Source: Thioalkalivibrio thiocyanodenitrificans ARhD 1 (lineage in GTDB: Bacteria; Pseudomonadota; Gammaproteobacteria; Ectothiorhodospirales; Ectothiorhodospiraceae). Taken from it: a DNA stretch of 64,000 nucleotides. The position numbers and the translations under genes were made by a program. Below, piece by piece: positions 1 to 9,382 of the stretch; the first letter of the stretch is position 1, and every line of letters begins with the position of its first letter. Below the pieces are notes generated by a model that was not told the DNA's origin, ran no database searches, and saw only the letters and a program-made list of their open reading frames with translations. The stretch lies in contig NZ_KB900536.1 in assembly GCF_000378965.1 (NCBI RefSeq), forward strand, positions 3,341,356-3,405,355, read 5' to 3'.

Positions 1-410
1 CGGAACAGGTCCGTGACGAACTCAAGGCGCGATTCGGCGAGGACACGGCCTTTTACAACCGGGTCTCCCTGGAAGGGGAGGCCTTTGACCTGCCGCCCAG
101 GATCACCGGTCTGCAACGCGCGGGGGGCGTGGCCATCCACGGTCTCGATCCGCTGGTGCGCCGGGCGGAACCGCTTCAGGCCACCGCCGACGGTCTGCAG
201 GCCGGGGCCTATATCTGCGAGGCCCAGGCCAGGGCCCTGGACCTGACGGGCACCGGCCGGGTGCTGGTGCGTCAGGGCGGGCATACGGCGCATCTGGATC
301 TGGTGATCGACAACAGCGTGGCCATGGGCAGTGTGTGGATTCCGGCGGGGATGGCGCAGACCTCATCTCTTGGCCCCCCTCACGGGGCCGTGGAACTGCA
401 GAAGCTCTAA
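1..410 (+). CDS. nuoG: NADH-quinone oxidoreductase subunit G, C-terminal part
   Basis: Last about 135 residues of the large iron-sulfur subunit of complex I; the 5' part lies outside the window. The reading frame is open from base 3 and ends with TAA at 408-410. The visible part is the C-terminal tail of the molybdopterin-oxidoreductase-like region, with an alternating small/hydrophobic pattern ([16 protein letters not shown]) and a beta-rich end ([20 protein letters not shown]). No cluster-binding cysteines are expected here. Identification rests mainly on position, 19 bases upstream of nuoH in the canonical nuo order, plus the general fit of the tail. It acts in the peripheral arm, passing electrons from NADH toward quinone. 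Confidence 0.88.
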   Translation, partial: EQVRDELKARFGEDTAFYNRVSLEGEAFDLPPRITGLQRAGGVAIHGLDPLVRRAEPLQATADGLQAGAYICEAQARALDLTGTGRVLVRQGGHTAHLDLVIDNSVAMGSVWIPAGMAQTSSLGPPHGAVELQKL

Positions 411-429
411 TGCATCAGGGATACGACAA

Positions 430-1497
430 ATGATGGAAGCCATCATCAATTTCTGGGAAGGTCTGCCCGTGGTCATGCAGATCATGACCAAGATCACCTT
501 CATCGTCGCGCCTCTGATGCTGGCGGTCGCCTATGTGACCTATGCCGAGCGCAAGATCATCGGCTACATGCAGGTTCGCCTGGGGCCGAACCGGGTGGGG
601 CCCAAGGGGTGGCTGCAGCCGATCGCCGATGCGCTGAAGTTGCTGACCAAGGAAGTCATCGTCCCGACCAACGCCAACCGCTTCCTGTTCCTGAGTGCTC
701 CGGTGCTGGCCATCGCGCCGGCGCTGGCCGCCTGGGCGGTCATCCCCTTCGACGACGGCATGGTGCTGGCTGATATCAATGCGGGCCTGCTCTATATCCT
801 GGCGCTGAGCTCACTGGGCGTGTACGGAGTGATCATCGCGGGCTGGGCATCCAATTCCAAGTACGCGCTGCTGGGCGCCATGCGATCCGCCGCCCAGATC
901 GTGTCCTACGAGATTGCCATGGGCTTCGCCCTGGTGGGCGTATTGATGGCCGCCGGCAGCCTGAATCTGGGCGACATCGTGCGGGCCCAGCAGGGCATGT
1001 CCGTGGCGGGCTGGTTCGCGTGGCCGCTGATCGGGCTTTTCCTGGTGTTCTTCATCTCCGGTGTGGCCGAGACCAACCGCGCGCCGTTCGACGTGGCGGA
1101 GGGCGAGTCGGAGATCGTGGCCGGTTTCCACGTGGAGTACTCCGGCATGGCCTTCGCCGTGTTCTTCCTGGCCGAGTACGCCAACATGATCCTGATCGCG
1201 GCGTTGACCGCCGTGCTGTTTTGGGGCGGATGGCTCTCGCCGTTGGCGGGCCTGGTGTCCGAGTCGTGGCTGGCCGTCCCCCTGCTGGGCTGGTTCCTGG
1301 GAGACGGCATCCACTGGTTCCTGGCGAAGACCGCCTTTTTCCTGTTCTGCTTCCTGTGGTTCCGGGCCACCTTTCCGCGTTATCGCTATGACCAGATCAT
1401 GCGTCTCGGCTGGAAGGTGCTGATTCCAGTGACTCTGGTGTGGCTGTTCGGCATCGGTGTGGCAGTGGCCCTGGGCTGGCAGCCCTGGACGGTGTGA
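430..1497 (+). CDS. nuoH: NADH-quinone oxidoreductase subunit H
   Basis: Membrane subunit that, with NuoB and NuoD, forms the quinone-binding chamber of complex I. It has 355 residues from the ATG at 430; the frame is open further upstream but that would overlap nuoG, and CAGGGA precedes this ATG. The family signature is clear: [13 protein letters not shown] near residue 60, the charged loop [19 protein letters not shown] and FHVEYSG around residues 220-240, and about eight hydrophobic segments. The acidic loop after ETNRAPFD is the conserved coupling region between quinone chemistry and proton channels. It lies between nuoG and nuoI in one operon with 10-20 base spacers. Length is normal for the family. 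Confidence 0.98.
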   Translation: MMEAIINFWEGLPVVMQIMTKITFIVAPLMLAVAYVTYAERKIIGYMQVRLGPNRVGPKGWLQPIADALKLLTKEVIVPTNANRFLFLSAPVLAIAPALAAWAVIPFDDGMVLADINAGLLYILALSSLGVYGVIIAGWASNSKYALLGAMRSAAQIVSYEIAMGFALVGVLMAAGSLNLGDIVRAQQGMSVAGWFAWPLIGLFLVFFISGVAETNRAPFDVAEGESEIVAGFHVEYSGMAFAVFFLAEYANMILIAALTAVLFWGGWLSPLAGLVSESWLAVPLLGWFLGDGIHWFLAKTAFFLFCFLWFRATFPRYRYDQIMRLGWKVLIPVTLVWLFGIGVAVALGWQPWTV

Positions 1498-1507
1498 GGA
1501 GCGTGTC

Positions 1508-1996
1508 ATGAACGCCGTACGCAATTTCGTCAAAAGCTTCCTGCTCTGGGAACTGCTGCTCGGCATGCGCCTGACGGGCCGTTACCTCTTCTCCGGAAAG
1601 ATCACCGTGCAGTATCCCGAGGAGAAGACCCCCATATCGCCCCGCTTTCGCGGCCTGCATGCCCTTCGCCGCTATCCCAACGGCGAGGAGCGCTGCATCG
1701 CCTGCAAGCTCTGCGAGGCGGTCTGCCCGGCGCTTGCCATCACCATCGAGTCCGAGCAGCGCGCCGACGGTACCCGGCGCACCACCCGCTACGACATCGA
1801 TCTGTTCAAGTGCATCTTCTGCGGTTTCTGCGAAGAGGCATGCCCCGTGGACTCCATCGTGGAGACGCACCTGTTCGAGTACCACTTCGAAAATCGCGGC
1901 GAGCAGATTATGACCAAGGAAAAGCTGCTCGCCATCGGTGATCGTTACGAGCAGCAGATCTCCGCGGCACGTGCGACCGATGCACCGTATCGATAG
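1508..1996 (+). CDS. nuoI: NADH-quinone oxidoreductase subunit I, 2x[4Fe-4S]
   Basis: Ferredoxin-like subunit carrying clusters N6a and N6b, which relay electrons to N2 beside the quinone site. The 162-residue protein starts at the ATG at 1508, preceded by GAGGAG with 6-7 base spacing. Two C-x2-C-x2-C-x3-C-P motifs are intact: [12 protein letters not shown] (Cys63, 66, 69, 73) and [12 protein letters not shown] (Cys102, 105, 108, 112). The N-terminal amphipathic segment ([14 protein letters not shown]) matches the part that packs on the membrane arm. A longer in-frame start at 1457 would overlap nuoH and adds non-conserved sequence, so it was rejected. Confidence 0.98.
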   Translation: MNAVRNFVKSFLLWELLLGMRLTGRYLFSGKITVQYPEEKTPISPRFRGLHALRRYPNGEERCIACKLCEAVCPALAITIESEQRADGTRRTTRYDIDLFKCIFCGFCEEACPVDSIVETHLFEYHFENRGEQIMTKEKLLAIGDRYEQQISAARATDAPYR

Positions 1997-2020
1997 CGCG
2001 AAACAGACCAGGGATACCCA

Positions 2021-2614
2021 ATGAGCTTCGAGGTCTTTTTGTTCTACTTCTTCGCCGTGCTCCTGGTGGGCGCGGCGGTGGCCATGATCACTGTTCGAAA
2101 TCCGGTGCATGCCGCCTTGTTCCTGGTGCTCACGTTTGTCACCAGTGCAGCCTTGTGGATCATGCTGGAGGCGGAATTCCTTGGCATCGTGCTGGTGCTC
2201 GTCTACGTAGGCGCGGTGATGGTGCTGTTCCTGTTCGTCATCATGATGCTTGACATCAACATGGCCAGGCTGCGCGAGGGCTTCATCCGCTTTCTGCCGG
2301 TAGGCATCCTGGTGGCGGTGGCCATGGCCACGGTGATGGTGCTGGTGGTGGTGCGTCACTTCCATGTAAAGCCTCCGGCACGGGCGGCCGCGGATTACAG
2401 CAATACCGAGGCCCTGGGCCGCATCCTGTATACGGAATACGTCTATCCGTTCGAGATCGCGGCGGTGATCCTGCTGGTCGCCATCATCGCTGCCATCGCG
2501 CTCACGCTGCGCCGCCGGCCAGGGACCAAGGCCATCGACCCGGCCAGGCAGGTGCATGTTTCCCGAAAAGGCCGGGTCCGCATGGTGGACATGAAATCCG
2601 AAGGCAAGTCCTGA
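2021..2614 (+). CDS. nuoJ: NADH-quinone oxidoreductase subunit J
   Basis: Membrane subunit of the complex I proton-translocation arm, 197 residues with about five transmembrane segments. The conserved family stretch NPVHAALFLVLTFVTSAALW is followed by EFLGIVLVLVYVGAVMVLFLF, the third helix whose pi-bulge rearrangement is thought to couple the quinone site to the antiporters. The C-terminal 35 residues after the last helix are basic and poorly conserved, ending VDMKSEGKS. It starts 24 bases after nuoI. The 82-base spacer to nuoK holds a small GC-rich hairpin around 2652-2670 (CGGCCC/GGGCCG). Confidence 0.97.
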   Translation: MSFEVFLFYFFAVLLVGAAVAMITVRNPVHAALFLVLTFVTSAALWIMLEAEFLGIVLVLVYVGAVMVLFLFVIMMLDINMARLREGFIRFLPVGILVAVAMATVMVLVVVRHFHVKPPARAAADYSNTEALGRILYTEYVYPFEIAAVILLVAIIAAIALTLRRRPGTKAIDPARQVHVSRKGRVRMVDMKSEGKS

Positions 2615-2696
2615 CATGACACGGATATAGAGGGAAGGGCGGAGACAACGAGGCGGCCCCGTCAGGGCCGTCCGGGAACAACAAACGGGACCCAAC

Positions 2697-3002
2697 ATGA
2701 TTTCCTTGTCGCACTATCTGGTGCTCGGAGCGATTCTGTTTTCGCTCAGCATTGCCGGCATCTTCCTCAACCGGAAGAACGTGATCATCCTGCTCATGTC
2801 CATCGAGCTGATGCTGCTGGCGGTGAATATGAATTTTGTCGCCTTCTCCTATTTCTCCGGGGATATGGCCGGGCAGGTCTTCGTATTCTTTATCCTTACG
2901 GTGGCCGCCGCCGAGGCGGCCATCGGTCTCGCCATCCTCACCCTGCTGTTCCGCAACCGCCAGACCATCAACGTCCAGGATCTGGACGAGATGAAGGGAT
3001 AA
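2697..3002 (+). CDS. nuoK: NADH-quinone oxidoreductase subunit K
   Basis: Small membrane subunit of complex I, 101 residues, three transmembrane helices, the usual size. The second helix contains the conserved glutamate of the proton path in [17 protein letters not shown] (Glu near residue 36), and the third has [19 protein letters not shown] with the second conserved glutamate. It begins after a spacer of about 80 bases and ends 4 bases before nuoL, consistent with translational coupling. NuoK sits between NuoJ and NuoN in the assembled arm and contributes the MrpC-like half of a proton channel. Confidence 0.98.
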   Translation: MISLSHYLVLGAILFSLSIAGIFLNRKNVIILLMSIELMLLAVNMNFVAFSYFSGDMAGQVFVFFILTVAAAEAAIGLAILTLLFRNRQTINVQDLDEMKG

Positions 3003-3006
3003 GGTC

Positions 3007-4992
3007 ATGGAGAACGTCTATCTCGCCGTCGTCCTTGCCCCGCTGCTCGGCGCCATCGTGGCCGGCCTGTTCGGCCGTCAGATCGGCAGAACAGGCGCCC
3101 ATACGATCACCATTCTGAGTGTCGCGGTCTCTTTTGTGCTGTCCGTATGGGTGTTCAAGCACCATGTATTCGACAACGCGGCGATTCACAACGCCACCGT
3201 CTACACATGGATGGTGAGCGACGGGATCCGCTTCGAGATCGGCTTCCTGGTGGACAACCTCACCGCCATGATGATGCTGGTGGTGACCTTCGTGTCCCTG
3301 ATGGTGCACATCTACACCATCGGCTACATGCACGACGACCCGGGCTACCAGCGCTTCTTCGCCTACATCTCACTGTTCACCTTCTCCATGCTCATGCTGG
3401 TGATGGCGAACAACTTCCTGCAGCTGTTCTTCGGCTGGGAAGCCGTCGGTCTCGTCTCCTACCTGCTGATCGGCTTCTGGTTCAAACGGCCCACGGCCAT
3501 CTACGCCAACATGAAGGCGTTTGTCGTCAACCGGGTCGGGGACTTCGGCTTCATCCTTGGGATCGGCGCGCTGCTGTTCTACGCGGGCAGCCTCGATTAC
3601 TGGGAGGTGTTCGCCGAAGCCGAGGGCATGTCCCGAGCGACCATCGGTATTCTGCCGGGCAGTGAATGGTCCCTGCTCACGGTGGCCTGCATCCTGCTGT
3701 TTATCGGAGCGATGGGCAAGTCCGCGCAGGTGCCCTTGCATGTCTGGCTGCCGGATTCCATGGAAGGCCCGACCCCCATCTCCGCTCTGATTCACGCCGC
3801 CACCATGGTGACCGCCGGCATCTTCATGGTGGCGCGCATGTCGCCCCTGTTCGAGTTCTCCACCGTGGCGTTGTCCTTCGTGCTCATCATAGGCGCGATC
3901 ACCGCCTTCTTCATGGGGCTGATCGGCATCGTGCAGAACGACATCAAGCGGGTGGTGGCCTACTCGACGCTCTCCCAGCTGGGTTACATGACCGTCGCCC
4001 TGGGCGCCTCGGCCTATGCGGCGGGTATGTTTCACCTGATGACCCACGCCTTCTTCAAGGCCCTGCTGTTCCTGGCCGCGGGCTCGGTGATCATCGCGCT
4101 GCACCACGAGCAGGACATGCGCCGCATGGGCGGGCTTCGCAAGTACATGCCGATCACCTACATCACGGCCCTGGTCGGTTCGTTGGCGCTGATCGGCTTC
4201 CCGTTCTTTTCGGGCTTTTTCTCAAAGGATGGCATCATCGAGGCCGTCGCCCACTCCACCACGCCGGGCGCCGGCTTTGCCTACGTCCTGGTGCTGGCCG
4301 GCGTGTTCGTCACGGCGCTCTACACCTTCCGCATGTTCTTCATGGTGTTCCACGGGGAGGAGCGTTTCCGCCATGAGGGACACCACGGCCATGAGAGGGA
4401 GCGCGATGCGCATGGCCATGTGCACGAGCCCCGGGAGTCCCCCTGGGTGGTGACCGTGCCTCTCATCCTCCTGGCCATTCCCTCGGTGGTGGCCGGTTAC
4501 GTGGTGGGGCCGGTGCTTTTCGGTGATTTCTTTGCCGATTCCATCTTCGTGCTGGAGGACAACGACGTGCTGGCCCGCCTCGGCGAGGGCTACACCGGGG
4601 TCCTGGGCTACGTGGTCCATGGCATCATGATGCCGCCTTTCTGGCTGGCCATGGCGGGCCTTGCCACGGCCTGGTACGTCTACATGCGCAGGCCGTCCAT
4701 TGCCGCCGGGGTCAAGGCACGCCTGGAGTGGTTTTACAGGGTGCTTGACCGCAAGTACGGCTTTGACGAATTCAACGCCCTTGTGTTTGCGGGCGGCGGC
4801 GTTGGTCTGGGCCGCTTCCTGTGGCGCTTCGGCGACGTCCTGTTCATCGATGGCCTGCTGGTCAACGGCAGCGCCAGGACCGTGGGTTTTATCTCCCGCT
4901 ACGCCCGCCTCGGCCAGACCGGTTATCTGTATCACTACGCCTTCGCCATGATCATCGGCCTGCTGGTGCTCCTGACGGTGTTCATCCTTTGA
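3007..4992 (+). CDS. nuoL: NADH-quinone oxidoreductase subunit L
   Basis: Largest antiporter-like subunit of complex I and terminal proton channel of the membrane arm, 661 residues, with the long C-terminal amphipathic helix region present (after residue 560). Typical motifs are visible: LFFGWEAVGLVSYLLIGFW with the conserved glutamate of TM5, MGKSAQVPLHVWLPDSMEGP with the channel lysine of TM7, and ALIHAATMVTAGIFM. A histidine-rich loop around residues 455-480 (GHHGHERERDAHGHVHEP) is longer and more His-rich than in E. coli; such loops are common in the family and no function is claimed. It follows nuoK by 4 bases. Confidence 0.98.
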   Translation: MENVYLAVVLAPLLGAIVAGLFGRQIGRTGAHTITILSVAVSFVLSVWVFKHHVFDNAAIHNATVYTWMVSDGIRFEIGFLVDNLTAMMMLVVTFVSLMVHIYTIGYMHDDPGYQRFFAYISLFTFSMLMLVMANNFLQLFFGWEAVGLVSYLLIGFWFKRPTAIYANMKAFVVNRVGDFGFILGIGALLFYAGSLDYWEVFAEAEGMSRATIGILPGSEWSLLTVACILLFIGAMGKSAQVPLHVWLPDSMEGPTPISALIHAATMVTAGIFMVARMSPLFEFSTVALSFVLIIGAITAFFMGLIGIVQNDIKRVVAYSTLSQLGYMTVALGASAYAAGMFHLMTHAFFKALLFLAAGSVIIALHHEQDMRRMGGLRKYMPITYITALVGSLALIGFPFFSGFFSKDGIIEAVAHSTTPGAGFAYVLVLAGVFVTALYTFRMFFMVFHGEERFRHEGHHGHERERDAHGHVHEPRESPWVVTVPLILLAIPSVVAGYVVGPVLFGDFFADSIFVLEDNDVLARLGEGYTGVLGYVVHGIMMPPFWLAMAGLATAWYVYMRRPSIAAGVKARLEWFYRVLDRKYGFDEFNALVFAGGGVGLGRFLWRFGDVLFIDGLLVNGSARTVGFISRYARLGQTGYLYHYAFAMIIGLLVLLTVFIL

Positions 4993-5055
4993 GCGCCGCG
5001 ACAACAACAAGACGATCAACATGGATCGAAATGCGGAATCAATCGGGACTGATCA

Positions 5056-6570
5056 ATGTTTGCTGACTGGCCACTACTGAGTCTGGTGATCTGGACGCCG
5101 ATCATCGGCGGCTGCATCGTGCTGATGTCGGGTGACAGGATGCCCGGCGGCGCGCGCCGTCTGGCATTGTTCTTTTCGGTTGCCACCTTCCTGGTCAGCA
5201 TCCCGCTGTTCATGGGTTTCGACCGGGGCACCCACGAGATGCAGTTCGTGGAGCTGCTGCCCTGGATCAGTACCTTCAATGTGAACTATCACCTCGGTGT
5301 CGACGGCATCGCGATGCCGCTGATCCTGCTGACCACGTTCACCACCGTGCTGGTGGTGATCGCGGCCTGGGAGGTGATCCAGCACCGCGTGTCCCAGTAC
5401 ATGGCCGCCTTCCTGATCATGGAAGGCTTCATGAACGGCGTGTTCGCGGCACTGGACTCCGTGCTCTTCTACGTGTTCTTCGAGGGCATGCTGATCCCCA
5501 TGTTCCTGATCATCGGCCTGTGGGGCGGGCCGAACCGGGTGTACGCCACCATCAAGTTCTTCCTGTATACCTTCCTCGGATCGGTGTTCATGCTGGTCGC
5601 GCTGATCTACATGTACACTCGCTCCGGCAGCTTCGCGATCCTGGACTTCCACCAGCTGCAGCTGGGCATGACCGCGCAGGTCCTGATATTCCTGGCCTTT
5701 CTCGCCGCCTTCGCGGTGAAGATCCCCATGTTCCCGGTGCACACATGGCTTCCGGACGCCCACGTGGAGGCGCCCACCGGCGGATCCGTGGTGCTGGCGG
5801 CGATCATGCTCAAGATCGGTGGCTACGGTTTCCTGCGCTTCAGCCTGCCCATCACCCCGGACGCTTCCCAGGCGCTGGACTGGCTTCTGATCACCCTGTC
5901 GCTCATTGCCGTGGTCTACATCGGGTTCGTGGCGCTGGCGCAGCAGGACATGAAGAAGCTCATCGCCTACTCGTCCATCGCCCACATGGGTTTCGTGACC
6001 CTGGGCATCTTCATCGTATTCATGATCCACGGCAGCACCGGCAACTGGCAGGGCGCGGCGCTGGGTGTACAGGGCGCCATGGTGCAGATGATCTCCCACG
6101 GCTTCATCTCGGCGGCCCTGTTCCTTTGTGTGGGCGTGCTCTATGACCGCATGCACAGCCGCCAGATCGCGGACTACGGCGGCGTGGTCAACACCATGCC
6201 CTGGTTTGCCGCCTTCTTCGTACTGTTCGCCATGGCCAACACGGGCCTGCCGGGCACTTCGGGCTTCGTCGGCGAGTTCATGGTGATCCTGGCGAGCTTC
6301 CGGGCCAGTTTCTGGATCGCCTTCCTGGCTGCCACCACCCTGATCCTCGCCGCCGGCTACACGCTGTGGCTTATCAAGCGCGTGGTGTTCGGGGAGATCG
6401 CCAATGACAACGTGGCAAAGCTCGAGGACATCAACCGCCGGGAGTTCCTGGTACTGGGCATCCTGGCCTTCGTCGTGTTGCTGCTGGGCGTGTGGCCCGC
6501 GCCACTGCTGGAGGTGATGCACGCCACGGTGGACAACCTGATTCAGCACATCGCTGTATCCAAGCTTTGA
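5056..6570 (+). CDS. nuoM: NADH-quinone oxidoreductase subunit M
   Basis: Second antiporter-like subunit of complex I, 504 residues, about 14 transmembrane helices. Conserved features include the helix 5 region [18 protein letters not shown] with its glutamate, and [20 protein letters not shown] with the channel lysine, followed by [20 protein letters not shown]. The spacer of 63 bases after nuoL contains GGGACT close to the ATG as a plausible ribosome site. NuoM lies between NuoL and NuoN in the assembled arm and each is thought to move one proton per catalytic cycle. Confidence 0.98.
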   Translation: MFADWPLLSLVIWTPIIGGCIVLMSGDRMPGGARRLALFFSVATFLVSIPLFMGFDRGTHEMQFVELLPWISTFNVNYHLGVDGIAMPLILLTTFTTVLVVIAAWEVIQHRVSQYMAAFLIMEGFMNGVFAALDSVLFYVFFEGMLIPMFLIIGLWGGPNRVYATIKFFLYTFLGSVFMLVALIYMYTRSGSFAILDFHQLQLGMTAQVLIFLAFLAAFAVKIPMFPVHTWLPDAHVEAPTGGSVVLAAIMLKIGGYGFLRFSLPITPDASQALDWLLITLSLIAVVYIGFVALAQQDMKKLIAYSSIAHMGFVTLGIFIVFMIHGSTGNWQGAALGVQGAMVQMISHGFISAALFLCVGVLYDRMHSRQIADYGGVVNTMPWFAAFFVLFAMANTGLPGTSGFVGEFMVILASFRASFWIAFLAATTLILAAGYTLWLIKRVVFGEIANDNVAKLEDINRREFLVLGILAFVVLLLGVWPAPLLEVMHATVDNLIQHIAVSKL

Positions 6571-6586
6571 GTACCCGGACAACAAT

Positions 6587-8029
6587 ATGAGCTTCGAAAT
6601 CCCAGATTTCATGCCGGTGATCCCCGAGATGTTCGTGCTCGGCATGGCCTGCGCGATCCTCGTGATCGACCTGTTCGTGCCCCAGGCCCGGCGCGACATC
6701 ACCTATGGCCTGTCCCAGTTCACGCTGTTGGGCGCCGCGGTGTTGACCCTGATCCTGGCCGCCCCGGAGGCACGGCTCACCTTCAACGGCACCTTCATCG
6801 CCGATGCCCTGTCCGACCTGCTCAAGGTGGTGGTGTATGTCATCACCGCGGCGGTGTTCCTGTACTCGCGCCCCTACCTCAGGGACCGGGATATCTACAA
6901 GGGGGAGTACTACGTGCTCGGCCTGTTCGGCGTGCTGGGCATGATGATCATGATTTCGGCCTACAGTTTCCTGACCCTGTACCTGGGTCTTGAATTGCTG
7001 TCGCTGTGCCTGTACGCCCTGGTGGCGTTCGACCGGAATTCGGGCCGCGCCTCGGAAGCGGCCATGAAGTATTTCATCCTGGGGGCCATTGCCTCCGGCA
7101 TGCTGCTCTACGGCATGTCCATCCTGTACGGCATCACCGGCAGCCTGGATATCATCGAGGTGAGCAACCACCTGATCACCGCCGGCAGCGGGCTCAACGT
7201 ACCACTGGTGTTCGCGCTCTCCTTCGTGGTGGTGGCGCTGGCCTTCAAGCTGGGCGCCGTGCCGTTTCACATGTGGGTGCCCGATGTCTATCACGGCGCG
7301 CCCACATCGGTGACGCTGTTCATCGGCACCGCGCCCAAGCTGGCCGGGCTGGCCATCGTCATGCGTCTGCTGGCGGATGGCCTCGGTCCCCTGCACGGGG
7401 ACTGGCAGGGGATGCTGATGATCCTGGCGGTGCTCTCGCTGGCCGTGGGCAACGTGGTGGCCATCGCCCAGACCAATATCAAGCGCATGTTCGCCTACTC
7501 CACCATCTCCCACGTGGGCTTCATCCTCATGGGCATCCTGGCGGGCACTGCCGAGGGCTACGGCGCGGCGCTTTTCTATGTGATCACCTATGCCATCGTG
7601 GCCGCCGGTGGCTTCGGCATGATCATCCTGCTCTCGCGCAGGGGTTTCGAGGCGGAGAACCTGGACGATTTCCGGGGCCTGAACGAGCGCAGCCCCTGGT
7701 TCGCCTTCATCATGCTCCTGATCATGTTCTCCCTGGCCGGGGTGCCGCCCACCGTGGGCTTCTACGCCAAGCTCTCGGTGCTGCAGGCCGTGATTCAGGT
7801 GGATATGATCTGGCTCGCCGTGTTCGCGGTGATTTTTGCCATCATCGGTGCCTTCTACTACCTGCGGGTGGTCAAGCTCATGTACTTCGACAAACCGGAG
7901 GATGAGACACCGCTGCCCAGGGCCCTGGGCATGAACGTGGCGCTGAGCATCAACGGCCTGCTGGTGATCGTGCTGGGGATCTTTCCGGGGCTGCTGATGT
8001 CTCTTACTACCGGTGTCATAGGGTGGTAG
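6587..8029 (+). CDS. nuoN: NADH-quinone oxidoreductase subunit N
   Basis: Third antiporter-like subunit of complex I, 480 residues, about 14 transmembrane helices. It carries the family pattern [18 protein letters not shown] with the conserved glutamate, and [20 protein letters not shown] with the channel lysine just before it. It begins 16 bases after nuoM and ends 9 bases before the next small gene, so the operon continues past it. Length is as expected. Confidence 0.98.
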   Translation: MSFEIPDFMPVIPEMFVLGMACAILVIDLFVPQARRDITYGLSQFTLLGAAVLTLILAAPEARLTFNGTFIADALSDLLKVVVYVITAAVFLYSRPYLRDRDIYKGEYYVLGLFGVLGMMIMISAYSFLTLYLGLELLSLCLYALVAFDRNSGRASEAAMKYFILGAIASGMLLYGMSILYGITGSLDIIEVSNHLITAGSGLNVPLVFALSFVVVALAFKLGAVPFHMWVPDVYHGAPTSVTLFIGTAPKLAGLAIVMRLLADGLGPLHGDWQGMLMILAVLSLAVGNVVAIAQTNIKRMFAYSTISHVGFILMGILAGTAEGYGAALFYVITYAIVAAGGFGMIILLSRRGFEAENLDDFRGLNERSPWFAFIMLLIMFSLAGVPPTVGFYAKLSVLQAVIQVDMIWLAVFAVIFAIIGAFYYLRVVKLMYFDKPEDETPLPRALGMNVALSINGLLVIVLGIFPGLLMSLTTGVIGW

Positions 8030-8038
8030 GACTGTTAC

Positions 8039-8356
8039 ATGTCTTCCGATTGGCTGGTTTGGGTGTACTTCTCCATGGCGTTCGTGGCGGCGAACCTGCC
8101 CTGGTTCAGTGAGCGGGTGTTTTTCCTGCTGGAGCCGAAGGGCGGGGAGAAGGGGGCTGCCATGCGCCTGGTTGAGCTGCTGGTGCTGTACTTCATCATC
8201 GGCGGCATCGGGCTCGGTTTCGAACGTCAGGTCACCGGCGGCATCCACGGTCAGGGGTGGCAGTTCTTCGCCATCACCGGCGCTCTTTTCCTGGTGTTCG
8301 CCCTGCCGGGCTTTATCTACCGCTACGACCTGCGCAAGCACCTGCGCCACCGCTAG
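8039..8356 (+). CDS. DUF2818 family membrane protein at end of nuo operon
   Basis: Small membrane protein of 105 residues with three predicted helices (residues 5-25, 42-60, 75-95) and a basic C terminus ending DLRKHLRHR. It matches what is known of the DUF2818 family, which in beta- and some gammaproteobacteria directly follows nuoN. It begins only 9 bases after nuoN, so it is almost certainly co-transcribed. The N-terminal pattern WVYFSMAFVAANLPWFSERVFF is typical. Its function is not established; an accessory or assembly role for complex I is only a guess from position. Confidence 0.85.
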   Translation: MSSDWLVWVYFSMAFVAANLPWFSERVFFLLEPKGGEKGAAMRLVELLVLYFIIGGIGLGFERQVTGGIHGQGWQFFAITGALFLVFALPGFIYRYDLRKHLRHR

Positions 8357-8402
8357 GCCACCATGATCGCGTCGGATCCGTTCCGGGTTGGACGTGTTTG
8401 AG

Positions 8403-8475
8403 CCACAGAGGTCACAGAGAGCAATGCCGGGGGCTCCGAAGATCCAGCGATCCCTTTTCTCTGTGGCCTCTGTGC
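8403..8475. repeat. Inverted repeat of CACAGAGG type
   Basis: Two 18-base arms (8403-8420 and 8458-8475) match at 16 positions when inverted; each is built from repeats of CACAGAG/CTCTGTG. The intervening 37 bases are unrelated. It lies between the last nuo operon gene and the initiator tRNA promoter and could fold into an RNA hairpin ending the nuo transcript, although no T run follows. It resembles the converging short-repeat arms seen elsewhere in the window but is less regular. Confidence 0.7.
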
Positions 8476-8532
8476 CCCCTGTGGCAAGAAATGGTTTGTC
8501 CCGCGGTCGCGGCCCCGCAGCCCCCATCGGCC

Positions 8533-8561
8533 TTGAAATCCCCCGCCCGAACGGCTATATT
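8533..8561 (+). promoter_or_regulatory. Sigma-70 promoter of the initiator tRNA
   Basis: TTGAAA at 8533-8538 and TATATT at 8556-8561 with a 17-base spacer is a close sigma-70 match. The predicted start at about 8568 is only 7 bases upstream of the mature tRNA 5' end at 8575, the arrangement expected for a tRNA promoter. It may also drive rimP-nusA-infB by read-through of the terminator that follows the tRNA. Confidence 0.75.
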
Positions 8562-8574
8562 ATGCAACCTCTGA

Positions 8575-8651
8575 TGCGGGGTGGAGCAGTCTGGCAGCTC
8601 GTCGGGCTCATAACCCGAAGGTCGCAGGTTCAAATCCTGCCCCCGCTACCA
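8575..8651 (+). tRNA. metY: Initiator tRNA-Met (CAU)
   Basis: A complete 77-base tRNA with encoded CCA. Anticodon loop CTCATAA reads CAU, and the anticodon stem ends in the three G-C pairs (GGG/CCC) that distinguish initiator from elongator tRNA-Met. The T arm is GCAGG-TTCAAAT-CCTGC. The acceptor stem pairs GCGGGG with CCCCGC and leaves position 1 (T) and 72 (T) unpaired; lack of a 1-72 pair is the formylation identity feature, though most bacteria use C1-A72. The position just upstream of rimP-nusA-infB matches the metY locus of enterobacteria. Confidence 0.97.
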
Positions 8652-8660
8652 AGGATGATA

Positions 8661-8686
8661 AAAAAGGCCCCGGATGGGGCCTTTTT
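8661..8686 (+). terminator. Rho-independent terminator after the initiator tRNA
   Basis: Stem AAAAAGGCCCC / GGGGCCTTTTT with loop GGAT, ending in five T. It begins 9 bases after the tRNA CCA. Because the flanking A and T runs are complementary the stem is extended and could work on either strand. Confidence 0.9.
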
Positions 8687-8766
8687 GTTACCGGCCTTCC
8701 GTGGTAACGGCTGACGGGAGGCGGACAAGCTTTGGTGTTTTCATATGGGCCGTGAGCCCATTTTTT
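8687..8766 (+). promoter_or_regulatory. rimP leader with attenuator-like terminator
   Basis: The 95 bases between the tRNA terminator and the rimP start hold two hairpins. The first has arms GTTACC (8687-8692) and GGTAAC (8703-8708). The second is ATGGGC-CGTGA-GCCCAT followed by a T run (8745-8766), a textbook intrinsic terminator that stops 15 bases before the rimP GTG codon. A terminator inside the 5' leader of an essential operon suggests attenuation. A rimP leader family with premature terminators has been described in proteobacteria, as I recall; whether this leader belongs to it needs a covariance search. Confidence 0.65.
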
Positions 8767-8781
8767 GTTTGCGGTGGTGCC

Positions 8782-9258
8782 GTGACACAACAGGACTCCT
8801 TGCAACTCAAGGCCTTGCTGGCCCCGCTGGTGGCCCGCATGGGCTATGAGCTCTGGGGCCTGGAATACCGTGCCGGCAAGCGAAGCGCCCTGTTGCGGCT
8901 GTTCATCGACAGCGAATCGGGCATTACGCTGGATGACTGCACCGAGGTGAGCCGGCAGGTGAGCGCCGTGCTGGACGTGGAAGATCCCATCCGGGTGCCC
9001 TATACCCTTGAGGTGTCCTCCCCCGGGGTGGACCGCCCCCTGTTCGAGGCCGCTCAGTATGCCCGTTACGTGGGCCGGCAGGTCCGGGTGCGAACCCAGT
9101 GGCCGGTGGGCGGACAGCGCAACTTCTCCGGCGAGATCGTGGCCGCGGACGAGCAGTCCGTCACCCTGCAGGTGGAAGGCGAGCCGGTGCGCGTACCCCT
9201 GGAGTCCATTGCCAGGGGCCGGCTGGTGGGCCGGTTGCGCGATGCAGGTGGAGAATGA
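8782..9258 (+). CDS. rimP: Ribosome maturation factor RimP
   Basis: Assists maturation of the 30S subunit. 158 residues from a GTG start at 8782; upstream in-frame codons run through the leader terminator and are not conserved, so this start is preferred. Conserved RimP features are LVARMGYELWGLEYRAG near the N terminus, SGITLDDCTEVSRQVSAVLDVEDPI (shown here in part) and YTLEVSSPGVDRPL around residues 75-90, followed by the C-terminal SH3-like domain. It is the first gene of the rimP-nusA-infB-rbfA-truB-rpsO-pnp series. A 124-base spacer separates it from nusA. Confidence 0.95.
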   Translation: MTQQDSLQLKALLAPLVARMGYELWGLEYRAGKRSALLRLFIDSESGITLDDCTEVSRQVSAVLDVEDPIRVPYTLEVSSPGVDRPLFEAAQYARYVGRQVRVRTQWPVGGQRNFSGEIVAADEQSVTLQVEGEPVRVPLESIARGRLVGRLRDAGGE

Positions 9259-9382
9259 TCACAGGTTGCGAGGATTTTCGCCCCGAACGGCGCAGTGACG
9301 GTCGGGGCATGCTTGAGTTGCCGGGCCCGGGTGCCTTTGCGCCCGGGGAATCGGTACCGGAAGGTGTACAGGAGAGGCTGTC

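Noticed and set aside
5074..6702. Very long open frames opposite nuoM, nuoN, infB, the DUF2126 gene, the ATP-grasp fusion and others (up to about 900 codons).
   Set aside because: They mirror the codon positions of well-identified genes in GC-rich DNA, have His/Gln/Arg-rich composition, no ribosome sites and no family motifs.
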